A stretch of 64,000 bases of DNA from CAUZFZ01 sp963579025 (GCA_963579025.1 CAUZFZ010000032.1:12348-76347), one strand, 5' to 3'. Shown: positions 8,406 through 18,215, numbered from the stretch's first letter. Translations and numbers: made by a program. The notes: generated from the sequence alone by a model not told the origin.

Positions 8406-10408
8406 GGGCCTGTTGAAGTATCAGGGCTGAGGATGAGGCGTGAATCAGGGACCGGAATTCTGCAATGGTGGGGCTCGCACGGGAAGGGCCAGCGCGCTGG
8501 TGGAAAATCGGGACCGGGACGGGCGGGAAGTCTCGTGGACGGATTGACGCGACTCGGGGGCGTGCCACGCCCGCTCGGGAACGCGAGCGCACTCGCCTCA
8601 GGCCTCAAGAGCCGCTTCGGACAACGCTTCCAGCGACAAACGACGCAGCCGCGACAGCACCGACAGGATCTTCTTCAGGTTCAACGTCAGGCACGCCCAG
8701 CGCCATTCCGTCTCGACCTTCTCCAGACCCACATGCCGGAACTGACGCAGGCCCAGCACCGCCTTCAACCACGCGAACGGTGTCTCCGCGATCGGAGAAC
8801 GACGCGCGTACTGAGCCTGAGACTCCGGCGTCGCCATCCGTTGAGCCGCACGCTCACGCACTTCGGCATGGGCATCCCGGCGGATGTTCCGCACCCGACC
8901 GTCGTCGCCCGTCGCCGGCTCACCGTCCTTCTTCTGCAGACACAACGCCACCAGCGGACAACCGTCGCAGTTCAGGCTGCGGTAACGCTTCAGCTCGACG
9001 CCGTTCCGGGTCTCGCGACTTTCGTACGGCAACTCGCGACCACCCGGACAGTGGTAGACGTCCTGTTCGGCGTCGTACACGAAGTTCGATTTGTCGAGCT
9101 GCCCCTGAGGATTCCGCGGCAGTTGGTCCCACTGGTCCTCAGGCACCGGTTGCGTCAGGTCGTCCCGCAGTGCCGGGTTATCCGCGGCCGGTTCCGTCGA
9201 TTTCACCGGGACCACGGCGTTGATCCCACGCGCTTCCATGCCCGCCAGAATCGTCCCCGACGCGTTACCACCATCAGAGAGAAAATTCTCCGGAGCCTCT
9301 CCGCACAACTCCGTCGTCCGATCGACCGCCGGCAGCGCCTCGTCCGATTCGTTGATCTCATCCAGCACGTTGGCATCCAGAATGATGCCGCTCGCCCCGT
9401 CGGTCACTGCCGTCGGTGTGTAGTTCGGGGCGAACCCGCCTTCCCTGTTGGGCATGACTTTGCTCTGGGGATCCGTGGTCGGCACCTGAGCCGGACTCTT
9501 CTTCGGATCGGTGCCGGCCTTGCGACGTTCCTCGTCCCGCGCGCGAGCAACCTCGGCCAGTTCGGCGAGCTTCTCCCGCCGCTCTTCCAGCGACTTGAGC
9601 CCCTCGGGCAACGCGGTCTGAGCACCGGCTCCCGCGGTGGCCGCGTCTTCCAGAGCCGTGGCGGTCGCGGCGGCCATGGCTTCGATCTGCGCGTCGATGG
9701 CCGCCAGCTTCTTCTCGATCGACGGCGTGGTGAGCGTCGCGTACCGACTGTTCGCCGCTTTGACGCAGCCAATGGCTGATGATTTCCATCCGCGTTCGAA
9801 GATGGTGATCGGCCGCGACATCCGGAACGGGTCCGCGATAAACACGCCGTGCGTGCGCGAGTGGCATCGAAGCCGACCTCACCGAGCCGCACCATGCCCA
9901 TGGTCAGAGCCATACGGCAGACCTGCTTAAAGAGGTCCTTGAGTGGCTCCTGATTCTTCGAGAAGAACGTGGCCAGCGTGGTGTGATCGGGAGTCCGTCC
10001 TTCAGCGAGCCACATAAAATCGACATTGTGCCGGCAGGCGTATTCGAGGGGCCGGCTGGTGCGAATGCGTCTCATCATGGCATACAGCCAGATGCCGGCG
10101 AGGACGCGGGGATGAATGGGCGGCTGCCCGGCCCCGCCACGTTGATAGCTGGCTTCCCATGCAGCCCAGTCGAGCGTCCGCAGCGTCTCATCCAGCAGCC
10201 GGACTTCATGATCCTGCGGAATCATGTCATCGAGCGTAGGTTGAAAGAGCGTGATCTGCTCCCTGACAATTTGTGGCTGAGCCCACCGATCCGTCGTCGC
10301 CATCGCGTCCCATCCCTGAATTCGGCCTCAATTCCCGCGTCCAGCCCCAAGATAGCGCGACCCCGCCTCGATATCCAGGTCGGATTCGCGGAATACTTCA
10401 ACAGTCCC
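8406..10408 (-). mobile_element. IS1182-like insertion sequence
   Basis: About 2.0-kb element bounded by 16-bp terminal inverted repeats: GGGCCTGTTGAAGTAT at 8406-8421 and its complement ATACTTCAACAGTCCC at 10393-10408 (one mismatch). It contains one interrupted transposase gene on the minus strand. Its left end lies two bases from the broken DUF1501 codon. Sequence beyond the right end is not DUF1501, so simple insertion without further rearrangement does not explain the locus. Confidence 0.85.
8598..10303 (-). pseudogene. IS1182-family DDE transposase, interrupted
   Basis: The N-terminal part (10303 to 9857) has the family opening IVREQITLFQPTLDDMIP and runs to GEVGFDATR, containing the first catalytic Asp. 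The remainder (9764 to 8598) resumes as VKAANSRYATLTTPS and continues through a cysteine-containing zinc region (CDGCPLVALCLQ) to RRSPIAETPFAWLKAVLGLRQFRHVG. Between them, 9765-9856 is a 92-base stretch that has no place in the family alignment and changes the reading frame. The enzyme is therefore probably dead unless the stretch is bypassed. Confidence 0.85.
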
Positions 10409-10500
10409 CAAGCGGGGTGGCGTTTGGTAGATCTTTTTCTACCGCTCGCCTTTCAGGTTCCTTAGTTCGAAAGTCACGCGTCGTAGAATGTTACAGCGAG

Positions 10501-12666
10501 TCACTGGTCTGGTCCGCTGGCATGGTACAGCCGGCGATAAATACGTATGTCCTCGGCATTCGGCAGGACGATGACCAGTAGCCATTCATCGGCATTCGAT
10601 GGATCGAGGATTGTCAGGTCTTCGAAGTTGTCGCCGCCATGAGGTGCGATCTGTGAAACGACTCCGAACAGGCTGCGTCCCTGCAGTCGAACGCTGATGT
10701 CTGTCAGAAAATCGACCTGTCTCTGACCAAGCTGCTGAAGCTCCTGCAGCACTTGGGGATCCTGCACCTGCGCCTGCACCTGATGGTGATTGAAATTGAT
10801 AGTCGAAACGGGAAACACACTGCCATTCTGCCCGGTGACAGGGTGAATGTCGCGCTGGTTGTAGAGCCAGGCCTGAGCCTCGGAACCGAATGCCTCTCTA
10901 ATCGCGATTGCCAGCTCGCCATTCTGATTGCGGTCGCTGATGAAACTCGGTGGACGGTTCCAGTCAAACGTGCCTGTCTGCCCCGGCAATGTCTCGGGGT
11001 CCGGCGCGATGGCCAGGACGCGATTCATCTGTGGCGTCCACTGCGGCATCTCCTGCAGAACCTGGTACACGCCCGGCGGGCGTCCGGTTATGGTCGGGGG
11101 TGGAACGCTCTCGCGATTCATGTTCCGACCATAGCGATAGTCGTACATCTGGCCGCCGAAACGCGAGTGGTTCAACGCCGTGAACACACCACTGCGCATG
11201 TCTGTCGTGACGTTGTGACTCGACATCGTGAACAGCAGTTCGATGCGGTTGGATCGCAGCACCGAACCGTCGCTGTCCATGTCAAACACGCGAATCTGCG
11301 ATCGTTCCGTGGAAGCGTCCAGAAAGCTGTGCGACAGCCAGACCGTGAAGAGGGTGAAGAGCACCGTCGCGGCAGGGAACGTGATCCATGTGAAACGTCG
11401 TAATCGGAGTGCTCCCAGGACGAAGTAATCCAGCGGGCCGATCGTCAGCACGTAGAACAGCAGGATCAGCCCGATGTACGACAACGGGACGACTTCCACT
11501 TCCGATGGCATCAGTTTGTCGAGCAGCCCCTGCCCGCTCTTGAGTTCCAGCACGCGCAGATCGTCCGAGGAACCGCCGAACTGCCAGCCGGGAACGTCGT
11601 AATTTCCGCCGTTGTAATTGTTTTGATTGCTCCTGCTGGAACCCTGCTTTGGCAGCAGCGTTTCGAGTTTCAGCCATTCAAAGCGGCCTTCATCCCGAGC
11701 CGTGGTGATTTGGTCCGCGCGGAAGTGCCACAACTTCGCGACCAATTCATTCCAGTCCGGCGTCGTAAAGTCCTGCTCAGCAAGCGGTCGATACATCACG
11801 GCGACGCGACCAAGTCCGCTGGCCAGTTGTTCGAAATATCCGTCCGGTGGCACATCCAGATGTCCATCCGGACCGGTGGTGAAGCGGTCTTTCTTTGAGC
11901 CGGCCAGACTGTTCAGAAAATCGAGCTGCTGCTGTTCGAGCCCGCCGAGAGGTTCCACGATCAGGCTGCCACCGGCGCGAACCCATTGAACTAGTGAACC
12001 GAGTTGGCGGGATCGCAACTCGGAGAAGCCCGTCTGGCTCAGAATCACCAGGTTGTAGCTGCAGAACCAGTGTGGGTCCTGCGGCATGTCATCCGGAGCG
12101 AAGACCTCCCGGTAAGTCAGCAGTTTGCCATTGCGCTGACTCTCTGCTTTCTCGCCCACGCTGTTTCGCCAGAATCGCTCAAACTTCAGAGAATCGACAA
12201 GCCTTGTGACCGTACGATCGGTCCCACGAACGATGGGATCGCAGAACAGAATGCGAAAGACACGTCCATCCTGCGGTGGGACGCGTATCGGACGAGCCTC
12301 CAGCTCGATCTCGGACTTCGAGGTAATAAACGCTCCGTTGATGTCGATCGTCTGAAATGCCGAGCGGCCATCCAGCGTGGGTAAGAGCATTCGAAAGCGG
12401 TTGCGTCCCACGTTGAGCGCCAGATCGTGAGACACCGCACGGCCAAAGAACATGGGCCCGTCGCGAAACGTCAGCACGAGCCGCCCTTCGAGAATCGTCG
12501 CACCGCCCCAGGTCAATTCAATATCGAGCGGAAGCGGGCCACTGGACCGGGGCGTCGAATCGTTGCGAATCTCGAGTTGCAGCGGCACCGACTGCTGCGC
12601 TGACGCAGAGTTGAGCGAAATAGCCAGCAGCGCGGCTGCCGCCAGAAGCAAAGTTGTTGTTCTCAC
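10501..12666 (-). CDS. Secreted/membrane protein with amidotransferase-like domain, BatA/DUF58 cluster
   Basis: 721-aa protein. It has a signal peptide (RTTTLLLAAAALLAISLNSASAQ) and a beta-rich region, then a glutamine-amidotransferase-like stretch (YNLVILSQTGFSEL... WVRAGGSLIVEPLGG, about residues 200-250). Two close membrane helices follow (SYIGLILLFYVLTIG and a second at FTWITFPAATVLFTLFTV) and a long extracytoplasmic tail. No catalytic triad can be assigned. The GTG at 12666 has GAGGA upstream. It follows the VWA/BatA gene after 60 bases, so the three genes form an operon. Such sets usually work with a MoxR ATPase in envelope assembly, but no MoxR gene is here. Exact role unknown. Confidence 0.7.
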   Translation of the reverse strand: MRTTTLLLAAAALLAISLNSASAQQSVPLQLEIRNDSTPRSSGPLPLDIELTWGGATILEGRLVLTFRDGPMFFGRAVSHDLALNVGRNRFRMLLPTLDGRSAFQTIDINGAFITSKSEIELEARPIRVPPQDGRVFRILFCDPIVRGTDRTVTRLVDSLKFERFWRNSVGEKAESQRNGKLLTYREVFAPDDMPQDPHWFCSYNLVILSQTGFSELRSRQLGSLVQWVRAGGSLIVEPLGGLEQQQLDFLNSLAGSKKDRFTTGPDGHLDVPPDGYFEQLASGLGRVAVMYRPLAEQDFTTPDWNELVAKLWHFRADQITTARDEGRFEWLKLETLLPKQGSSRSNQNNYNGGNYDVPGWQFGGSSDDLRVLELKSGQGLLDKLMPSEVEVVPLSYIGLILLFYVLTIGPLDYFVLGALRLRRFTWITFPAATVLFTLFTVWLSHSFLDASTERSQIRVFDMDSDGSVLRSNRIELLFTMSSHNVTTDMRSGVFTALNHSRFGGQMYDYRYGRNMNRESVPPPTITGRPPGVYQVLQEMPQWTPQMNRVLAIAPDPETLPGQTGTFDWNRPPSFISDRNQNGELAIAIREAFGSEAQAWLYNQRDIHPVTGQNGSVFPVSTINFNHHQVQAQVQDPQVLQELQQLGQRQVDFLTDISVRLQGRSLFGVVSQIAPHGGDNFEDLTILDPSNADEWLLVIVLPNAEDIRIYRRLYHASGPDQ

Positions 12667-12726
12667 CAAGTAATCCTCTCGACGCGGCGAAACAGTAGCT
12701 AGCAGGACAGAACGCATTCCTATGCC

Positions 12727-14607
12727 TTACTCAATCACCGGCGGTCGTTGAAAGAACCACCATTCCACCAGCAGCACGACGAACGCAATCATCGCGAGAG
12801 TGGACCATAGCGGCCGATCACTGTCGAGGAGTTCTTCCGCCGCCGCCACGGTTAATTCGTTGAACTGGATCTCATCCACGCGTGACAGCGAGGTCTCCAT
12901 CGCATCCAGCAGACTGACTGAAACCGTCGCCACTTCACTGCCACCATCCAGAATCCGATACGCACCAGCCACTGGCGCCGCGATTCCATTCAGCATCCCG
13001 TTTCCATCAGCTTTGACCGTGACATCGTTACCCGACGGGCTGCGTACGACGTATTCCGCATTCGGTGACATCTCACGCACCGGCAACACTTTCGTACGAG
13101 CACCACGCACCTCGCCGATCGCAGCTTCATGGAAAGCGATCTGTACTCCGTTCGTGACCAGAATTGGGAACGCGATTCTGTACGGCAGCGTCGATCGGTC
13201 TGTGTGAAACAACAGGTAAACGTCGACCTCAGCCCCCACACGCTTCTGCACGATCAACGGGCCGTTTCGTCCGTGAGCGAGAATCGTGTACCCCAGGTCC
13301 TCAAAGTCGCCGTCTCCCACACCGGCCTGCGTTCGTATGTCGTCCATGATCTGCACATCACGCAACTGCATGTGTTGCAGAAGAGGAGATGACCGATCCC
13401 AGTCAATGACTTCCGTCAAATCCGACTTCGAATCCACGAGTTCCGTCAGCTCAGCCGGGATGACGCCCGTGAAGACACGGACGGTTGAATCCAGTTCTTT
13501 GTCTGATCCTTTCTCCGAGAAGACCAGGTCGAAGGGAATACCCCGTTGATCGGTCGCACCTTCGTCGGGATACAGTTCCAGCGCCTCGTTCTCCGCGAGA
13601 GCCTGCCGGTAACTGGCCAGATCCGGATCGACATACACGCGCAGCGGACGGGGTGTCGGCAGATCCAGCCAGGCGGTGTTGTCCGACGCCAGCGAGTCGT
13701 ACTCCCCATCATCAACCGACAGGCGTGCTTCCAGTCGAGTCGACACTTCGGACGCAATTCCAAACGTCAACCGCTGCGACTCGCCCTTCTCCAGGACAAA
13801 CGTCTCTTCACCCACCTGACGGCCATCCTGCAGTAGCACGACTTTTCCGGACGACGGTTCCGACGCCTCGACTCGCAGAAACACGTCCCACTTGGGAGCC
13901 GTCTGCTGCTGGGCATTGAATGCCGTGATGCCGATGTTCGGACCCGCCGGATCGACCTGCTGAAAACTCACCGTGAACGGCAGTTCGAAATTCACACGCT
14001 CGGGGAAATTGCCGTCCGAGTAGACCAACACGCGCTCGATGGGAACTGTCCGAGCCAGCGCCTGAGTCATCCGCAGGGCGTCCTCCAGACGACTCGGCAC
14101 ATCGCGCACTTCCAGCTTGTCGAGTGCATCGAGCAGCACGCGACGATTACTGCTGAATTCCGTCAGCCGCTGCGCCGTCGAGTGCATGGCGATCAGCGAG
14201 ATTCGCTGGCCGGATGCCATATTCTCGACCACATCGCGAATCTGGTCCCTGACCAGTTCCAGCCGCGACTTACCGGATTCCGGATCGGTCGACGCCATGC
14301 TGGCCGACGTGTCAATCAGGACCGGCAGATACTCGGCCCGCCCCGCTCCGCCCTGCATGAACGGCTGCATGGCCGCCAGCACCAGCAGGATGATTATCGC
14401 CAGTTGCAGCCACAGCAGAATGTTTCGCTTGAACTTCTGAAACGGAGAATTGACGCGTTGGTCGTTGAGTACCGTCTTCCACAGAGCCAGTGATGAAATC
14501 TCGACACGCGGCCGCTTCAGCTTCAGGAAGTAGAAGATGATCAGCGGAATCGTCAGCAGGAACCACCAAGCGTTGGCGATCGTTGTGAATGTGGGCAGCC
14601 AGCTCAT
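12727..14607 (-). CDS. BatA-like protein with von Willebrand factor A domain
   Basis: 626-aa membrane protein. An N-terminal BatA-type region has two helices (ANAWWFLLTIPLIIFYFLKL and ILLWLQLAIIILLVLAAM). A VWA domain follows with a MIDAS-like start LIDTSASMAS (family DxSxS), then beta-rich extracytoplasmic sequence, and a final helix (TLAMIAFVVLLVEWWFF). The ATG at 14607 overlaps the DUF58 stop as ATGA, which decides the start over a GTG nine bases upstream. Proteins of this type act with MoxR ATPases and DUF58 partners in metal-dependent assembly or stress functions at the cell envelope. Confidence 0.85.
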   Translation of the reverse strand: MSWLPTFTTIANAWWFLLTIPLIIFYFLKLKRPRVEISSLALWKTVLNDQRVNSPFQKFKRNILLWLQLAIIILLVLAAMQPFMQGGAGRAEYLPVLIDTSASMASTDPESGKSRLELVRDQIRDVVENMASGQRISLIAMHSTAQRLTEFSSNRRVLLDALDKLEVRDVPSRLEDALRMTQALARTVPIERVLVYSDGNFPERVNFELPFTVSFQQVDPAGPNIGITAFNAQQQTAPKWDVFLRVEASEPSSGKVVLLQDGRQVGEETFVLEKGESQRLTFGIASEVSTRLEARLSVDDGEYDSLASDNTAWLDLPTPRPLRVYVDPDLASYRQALAENEALELYPDEGATDQRGIPFDLVFSEKGSDKELDSTVRVFTGVIPAELTELVDSKSDLTEVIDWDRSSPLLQHMQLRDVQIMDDIRTQAGVGDGDFEDLGYTILAHGRNGPLIVQKRVGAEVDVYLLFHTDRSTLPYRIAFPILVTNGVQIAFHEAAIGEVRGARTKVLPVREMSPNAEYVVRSPSGNDVTVKADGNGMLNGIAAPVAGAYRILDGGSEVATVSVSLLDAMETSLSRVDEIQFNELTVAAAEELLDSDRPLWSTLAMIAFVVLLVEWWFFQRPPVIE

Positions 14608-15509
14608 CGGACCCACCCCTTACGGAGCAGAGTCTCGTTCAGGATCGGTTCGAGCAGTTCGTCGGAACTCAGCGACAGAAACCGACCGTCCCGTCGGCGG
14701 CACTGAGTTTCCAGATACTCCTGCAGCGCGACGCGGTGTTCCTGATACAGGCCCAGCAGCTCACGCGCCGAGGACACGTCCAGTGTCAGCCCCGTTTCAC
14801 AGTCCACGAACCTCAAGTCGCCCGTCAGGTCCGGTGAGATCTCACTCGGGCCAAGCAACTGAATACCGAAGATCTCCAGTCCGGCACTGTGCAGCAGATT
14901 GAATGATCGCGAGACGTCTCCAAATGTGAGGAAGTCCGAAAGCACGACGGCGATGCCACGACCGCGGTGCACACGTAAGACAGAATCGACCGCGTCCTCG
15001 ATGGCCGAATCGCCGCCTGGCTGCAAACCCTCCAGAAATGCGAGCACGCGCTTCATGTTCGGCCGGCCCTGTTGACCAGTCAGCATGATTGGGCTTGCTC
15101 CGGCCTGATAGCACGCGTAGACGCTGACTCGCTCGCCACCATGCAGCCCCATGATCGCGAACGCGGACGCCAGTTGCCGCGCCCGTTCGAACTTCTGCTC
15201 GTGCTTCATGGAAGACGAACAGTCAAGCAGCACAACCACCTGCATCTCTTCTTCGTGTGCGTACAGCTTCAGATACGGTCGCTGCAGGCGTGCGAAGATA
15301 TTCCAGTCGACGTTGCGGATGTCGTCGCCCGCGACGTAATCACGGTAGTCCACGAAGTCGGTGCTGGCCCCTCCCTTGCCCGATAGATGCTCACCCCTCG
15401 CCCGATTCGTCCGACGACGGTTGGGATGCAGGCGCATGCGCTCGACCCGCGCAAGGGTTTCGTTCGCCATGAGCGACGTCAGTTGCGGCTTTTTCTCGGA
15501 CAGCTCCAT
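14604..15509 (-). CDS. DUF58 domain protein
   Basis: 301-aa cytoplasmic protein with the DUF58 signature DFVDYRDYVAGDDIRNVDWN (about residues 51-70), followed by a VWA-like fold starting VVLLDCSSSMKHEQKFERA. It is the first gene of the three-gene set and overlaps the BatA-like gene by four bases. DUF58/BatA pairs are usually coupled to a MoxR AAA ATPase; here the upstream neighbour is the divergent apgM, so the ATPase must be elsewhere or missing. Confidence 0.9.
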   Translation of the reverse strand: MELSEKKPQLTSLMANETLARVERMRLHPNRRRTNRARGEHLSGKGGASTDFVDYRDYVAGDDIRNVDWNIFARLQRPYLKLYAHEEEMQVVVLLDCSSSMKHEQKFERARQLASAFAIMGLHGGERVSVYACYQAGASPIMLTGQQGRPNMKRVLAFLEGLQPGGDSAIEDAVDSVLRVHRGRGIAVVLSDFLTFGDVSRSFNLLHSAGLEIFGIQLLGPSEISPDLTGDLRFVDCETGLTLDVSSARELLGLYQEHRVALQEYLETQCRRRDGRFLSLSSDELLEPILNETLLRKGWVR

Positions 15510-15536
15510 GCGGGGCCCGGCATATGTTCAGGAAGT

Positions 15537-15580
15537 CCCCTCTCCCCCGTGGGGAGAGGGTTAGGGGGAGGGGATGGAGA
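15537..15580. repeat. GAGAGGG palindromic repeat
   Basis: CCCTCTCCCCCGTGGGGAGAGGG is a near-perfect hairpin followed by TTAGGGGGAGGGG, a wording common in dispersed bacterial intergenic repeats. It lies in the 258-base divergent gap between the DUF58 gene and apgM; no other feature was recognised there. Confidence 0.6.
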
Positions 15581-15767
15581 GGGGCAGACGTGTTCAGCGA
15601 GCCGGCCATTGTACAGCGGAGCCGACCCCGGGCAATCGGCGGCCGCAGGGCTCGGGTGTCGCGTACGCAGCTTCGTTTCGACGGTCTCCAGCCTCATATT
15701 GTTGAGTTCCTGGCAGTGTGCCATATTCCGACCGCGCACCCATGACTTCGCAATCGAAACGGGAACG

Positions 15768-16961
15768 ATGAAATACGTCCTGGTCATACCCGATGGAGCC
15801 GCCGACGAACCACAGCCGTCGCTCGGCGGACAGACACCGTTTCAGGCTGCGAACACGCCGCACATGGACGCAGTCGTGCAGGCGGGTGTCGTTGGTCGAG
15901 CCAATCACGTGCCGGACAGCATGCCTTCCGGCAGCGACGTCGGCACAATGAGTCTGTTTGGTTACGACCCGCTGCAGTTTCACACGGGAAGAGCCCCGCT
16001 CGAAGCCGCTGCTCAGGGCATAGATCTGGGCGACAACGACTGGGCCGTGCGGTGTAATCTCGTCACGGTCGCCGACGGGCGCATGAAGAGCTTCACGGCC
16101 GAGCACGTGCCACACGACGTGGCAGCTCAGCTTGTGCTGCGATTGCAGAAGAACCAGTGCGGCAGCCCTCACTGGAAGTACTTCGCGGGAATCAGCTATC
16201 GAAATCTACTGATCTATCGTGCCCGTGACGGCGAAGCACCGTTTACGGACGACACGAATTCAACGCCTCCACACGACATCACGGACCAGGAAGTCGCGAA
16301 TTACCTTCCGACCGGACCCGGCTCCGAGCACCTGCGCGAGTTGATGGACCGCAGCATCCCGCTATTCGCGACGGAAGAGTGCAATCTGGCCCGAGGAAAC
16401 GCGGCCGCGACACAGACCTGGTTATGGGGAATCGGACACCGCCCTTCCCTGACTCCGTTTGAAGAACGCTTTGGCGTTCGCAGTGCGGTCATTACCGCTG
16501 TCGACCTGTTGCGTGGTATCGGTCGACTGCTTGGATGGAACGTGATCGAAGTGGACGGCGCGACCGGATACCTCGACACCGACTACGCCGCCAAAGGCCG
16601 AGCCGCGATCGAAGCCCTGCAGACCCACGATCTCGTCGTGGTCCACGTCGAAGCCACTGACGAAGCCTCACACGAAGGCAACGCGCAGGCCAAACTCGAC
16701 GCTCTGGCACGCATCGATGCGGACATCGTTGGACCCGTACACGAGCATTTGCGTCAGCAGGGCGACTATCGGCTGCTGCTGTCCCCGGACCATCCGACAT
16801 TTCTTCGCACGAAAACGCACAGTCACGGATATGTCCCGATCGCGGCGTGCGGCCGTGGAATCACAGAGGACACAGCGGAAAAGTACGACGACTCCACCGC
16901 CGCCGTCTCTAACCTCGTCTTCGATCCAGGCTGTGAGCTGATGCCCTGGTTCCTCGCCTGA
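15768..16961 (+). CDS. apgM: Cofactor-independent phosphoglycerate mutase, archaeal (ApgM) type
   Basis: 397-aa enzyme of the alkaline phosphatase superfamily, converting 3- and 2-phosphoglycerate in glycolysis. It starts MKYVLVIPDGAAD with the first metal-binding Asp, has the phosphoserine loop MPSGSDVGTMSLFGYDP, and later metal ligands in VVHVEATDEASHEGN, LSPDHPT and THSHGYVP. Length and motif order match ApgM rather than GpmI. The frame is open for 127 codons upstream, but that stretch runs through an intergenic repeat, so the ATG at 15768 (GGGAACG upstream) is used. Confidence 0.92.
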   Translation: MKYVLVIPDGAADEPQPSLGGQTPFQAANTPHMDAVVQAGVVGRANHVPDSMPSGSDVGTMSLFGYDPLQFHTGRAPLEAAAQGIDLGDNDWAVRCNLVTVADGRMKSFTAEHVPHDVAAQLVLRLQKNQCGSPHWKYFAGISYRNLLIYRARDGEAPFTDDTNSTPPHDITDQEVANYLPTGPGSEHLRELMDRSIPLFATEECNLARGNAAATQTWLWGIGHRPSLTPFEERFGVRSAVITAVDLLRGIGRLLGWNVIEVDGATGYLDTDYAAKGRAAIEALQTHDLVVVHVEATDEASHEGNAQAKLDALARIDADIVGPVHEHLRQQGDYRLLLSPDHPTFLRTKTHSHGYVPIAACGRGITEDTAEKYDDSTAAVSNLVFDPGCELMPWFLA

Positions 16962-17031
16962 TCAGGCAGTGTTGGCGTACCCAATCGTGCGAGCTATATT
17001 CCCCTCGGCCCCGACGGCAACGTCACGGTCC

Positions 17032-17120
17032 GGAGAGATGGCAGAGTGGCCGATTGCGCGGCATTGCTAATGCCGTGTTCCCTGAAAGGGGAACCCCGGG
17101 TTCGAATCCCGGTCTCTCCG
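17032..17120 (+). tRNA. tRNA-Ser (anticodon GCT)
   Basis: 89-nt class II tRNA. Acceptor GGAGAGA/TCTCTCC pairs 17032-17038 with 17113-17119, with G as the discriminator. The anticodon stem CGGCA/TGCCG encloses TTGCTAA, the variable arm is TGTTCCCTGAAAGGGGAACC, and the T arm contains GGTTCGAATCC. CCA is not encoded. A tyrosine-recombinase remnant begins about 240 bases beyond its 3' end. Confidence 0.97.
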
Positions 17121-17131
17121 TTTGCACGCAC

Positions 17132-17180
17132 ATCGCCCTCATAAGTACTTGGAAACAAGGGACTTGTGAGGGCGATTTTC
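17132..17180 (+). terminator. Terminator after tRNA-Ser
   Basis: ATCGCCCTCA (17132-17141) pairs with TGAGGGCGAT (17167-17176), with partly paired inner bases and a TTTTC tail. A second short hairpin, TTGGCACA/TGTGCCAA, follows directly. Confidence 0.75.
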
Positions 17181-17356
17181 ATTGGCACACTTGACTGTGC
17201 CAATGGTATGCCAATCAACCGGTTCGCACCGCAAGGCTGCCTGCTTCGCGGCACATGATTGGTCAGACGGAGTTGATCCGAAGTCAGCAATCATCTGGTT
17301 GCCTTGCCTCAAAACCTCCAGGGAACGAAAGCCCGCAGCACCGTGCCGCGGAGCGG

Positions 17357-17640
17357 TTACACAAAATCCAGCCGGGACAATTCCTGCTGAGCCCGCCCGT
17401 TGTGGACGTGATAGTAATGCTTCACCATCACGAGGTTTCGATGGCCAGGCCACTTCATGAGTAGCTGTTCGGGAACTCCGCTGTTGGCACACACCGAGCA
17501 GAAATAGTGCCTGAAGCTGTGCAGCCGTCCGCCCTTGAATCCGACTTCGTCGTCACCGCCTGGAAAGACCGGCTCCAGGGGAGTCAGCACATCACGGATC
17601 AGAATTCGACGGACGGTGTCCGGCTTCAGTTTCCCGCTGT
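17357..17640 (-). pseudogene. Tyrosine recombinase (integrase), C-terminal remnant
   Basis: About 95 codons of a phage-type integrase catalytic domain. They include RLHSFRHYFCSVCANSGVP (HxxR box), MKWPGHRNLVMVKHYYHVH (GH...Y box with the nucleophilic Tyr) and a normal end at LDFV. Homologous sequence begins near SGKLKPDTVRR at about 17640. Upstream of that the DNA belongs to an unrelated membrane-protein gene read in another frame. The N-terminal domain and first catalytic Arg are missing, so it is inactive. Its position beside the tRNA-Ser 3' end marks a former integration site. Confidence 0.85.
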
Positions 17641-18123
17641 GATCACGATAAACGCTACGAAACTCAGAACGGCAATGGCTCCTTTGAAAGTCATCCGCCT
17701 CACAAGGCTGCCAATGAATTCGCCCCCGATCCGGAATGTGCTGAGTGCCACGAGGAGCATGAACAGTGAGGCGACCACCAGTGCATCCACAACGAGGTGC
17801 CAGACGATCTGCTTCCAGATCACGACCCCGGCGGGCGGTCCGCCGATGAACCAGATCACCATTCCGGCAAACCCGCCGAATGCGACCGCAGCGATGAGTG
17901 CAAGCAGTCCGAATACCGCGCGTCCGAACCATCCGCCCTGGATTGGCGTATTGAATCCGCTCACCGATTCCCACCCCGGGATGCTCGCCCGCAGCCTGGC
18001 TGCCGCGTGCTCGTCGCAAAAGTGTCTGGCCGGTATTCCGTTGCCGGGATCACCAAGTGATATTGTGGCATTCTCGCCACAGATTTCGCAGCAACGATCA
18101 GGATCATCCGGGTACGAAGACAT
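17626..18123 (-). CDS. Small membrane protein with N-terminal Cys/His motif
   Basis: 165-aa protein of unknown function. The N-terminus has a likely zinc knuckle, CCEICGENATISL... RHFCDEHA (residues about 11-40). Three or four hydrophobic segments follow (FGLLALIAAVAFGGFAGMVI, LVVDALVVASLFMLLVAL, AIAVLSFVAFIVI). Its 3' end abuts and slightly overlaps the integrase remnant, so its native C-terminus may have been altered by the integration event. The ATG at 18123 is taken as start because the Cys motif follows directly. Confidence 0.6.
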   Translation of the reverse strand: MSSYPDDPDRCCEICGENATISLGDPGNGIPARHFCDEHAAARLRASIPGWESVSGFNTPIQGGWFGRAVFGLLALIAAVAFGGFAGMVIWFIGGPPAGVVIWKQIVWHLVVDALVVASLFMLLVALSTFRIGGEFIGSLVRRMTFKGAIAVLSFVAFIVITAGN

Positions 18124-18215
18124 GACAACTCAATCGATGGACAATATGCACGCGACCGGCGTTACCACGGGCGACACAGGCCGCACGCAACCAGTGTCAC
18201 AGAACACTTTGAGGG

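Noticed and set aside
8433..9779. 448-aa plus-strand frame opposite the transposase
   Set aside because: Composition is Arg-rich and shadow-like; the minus strand reads as a clear IS1182 transposase.
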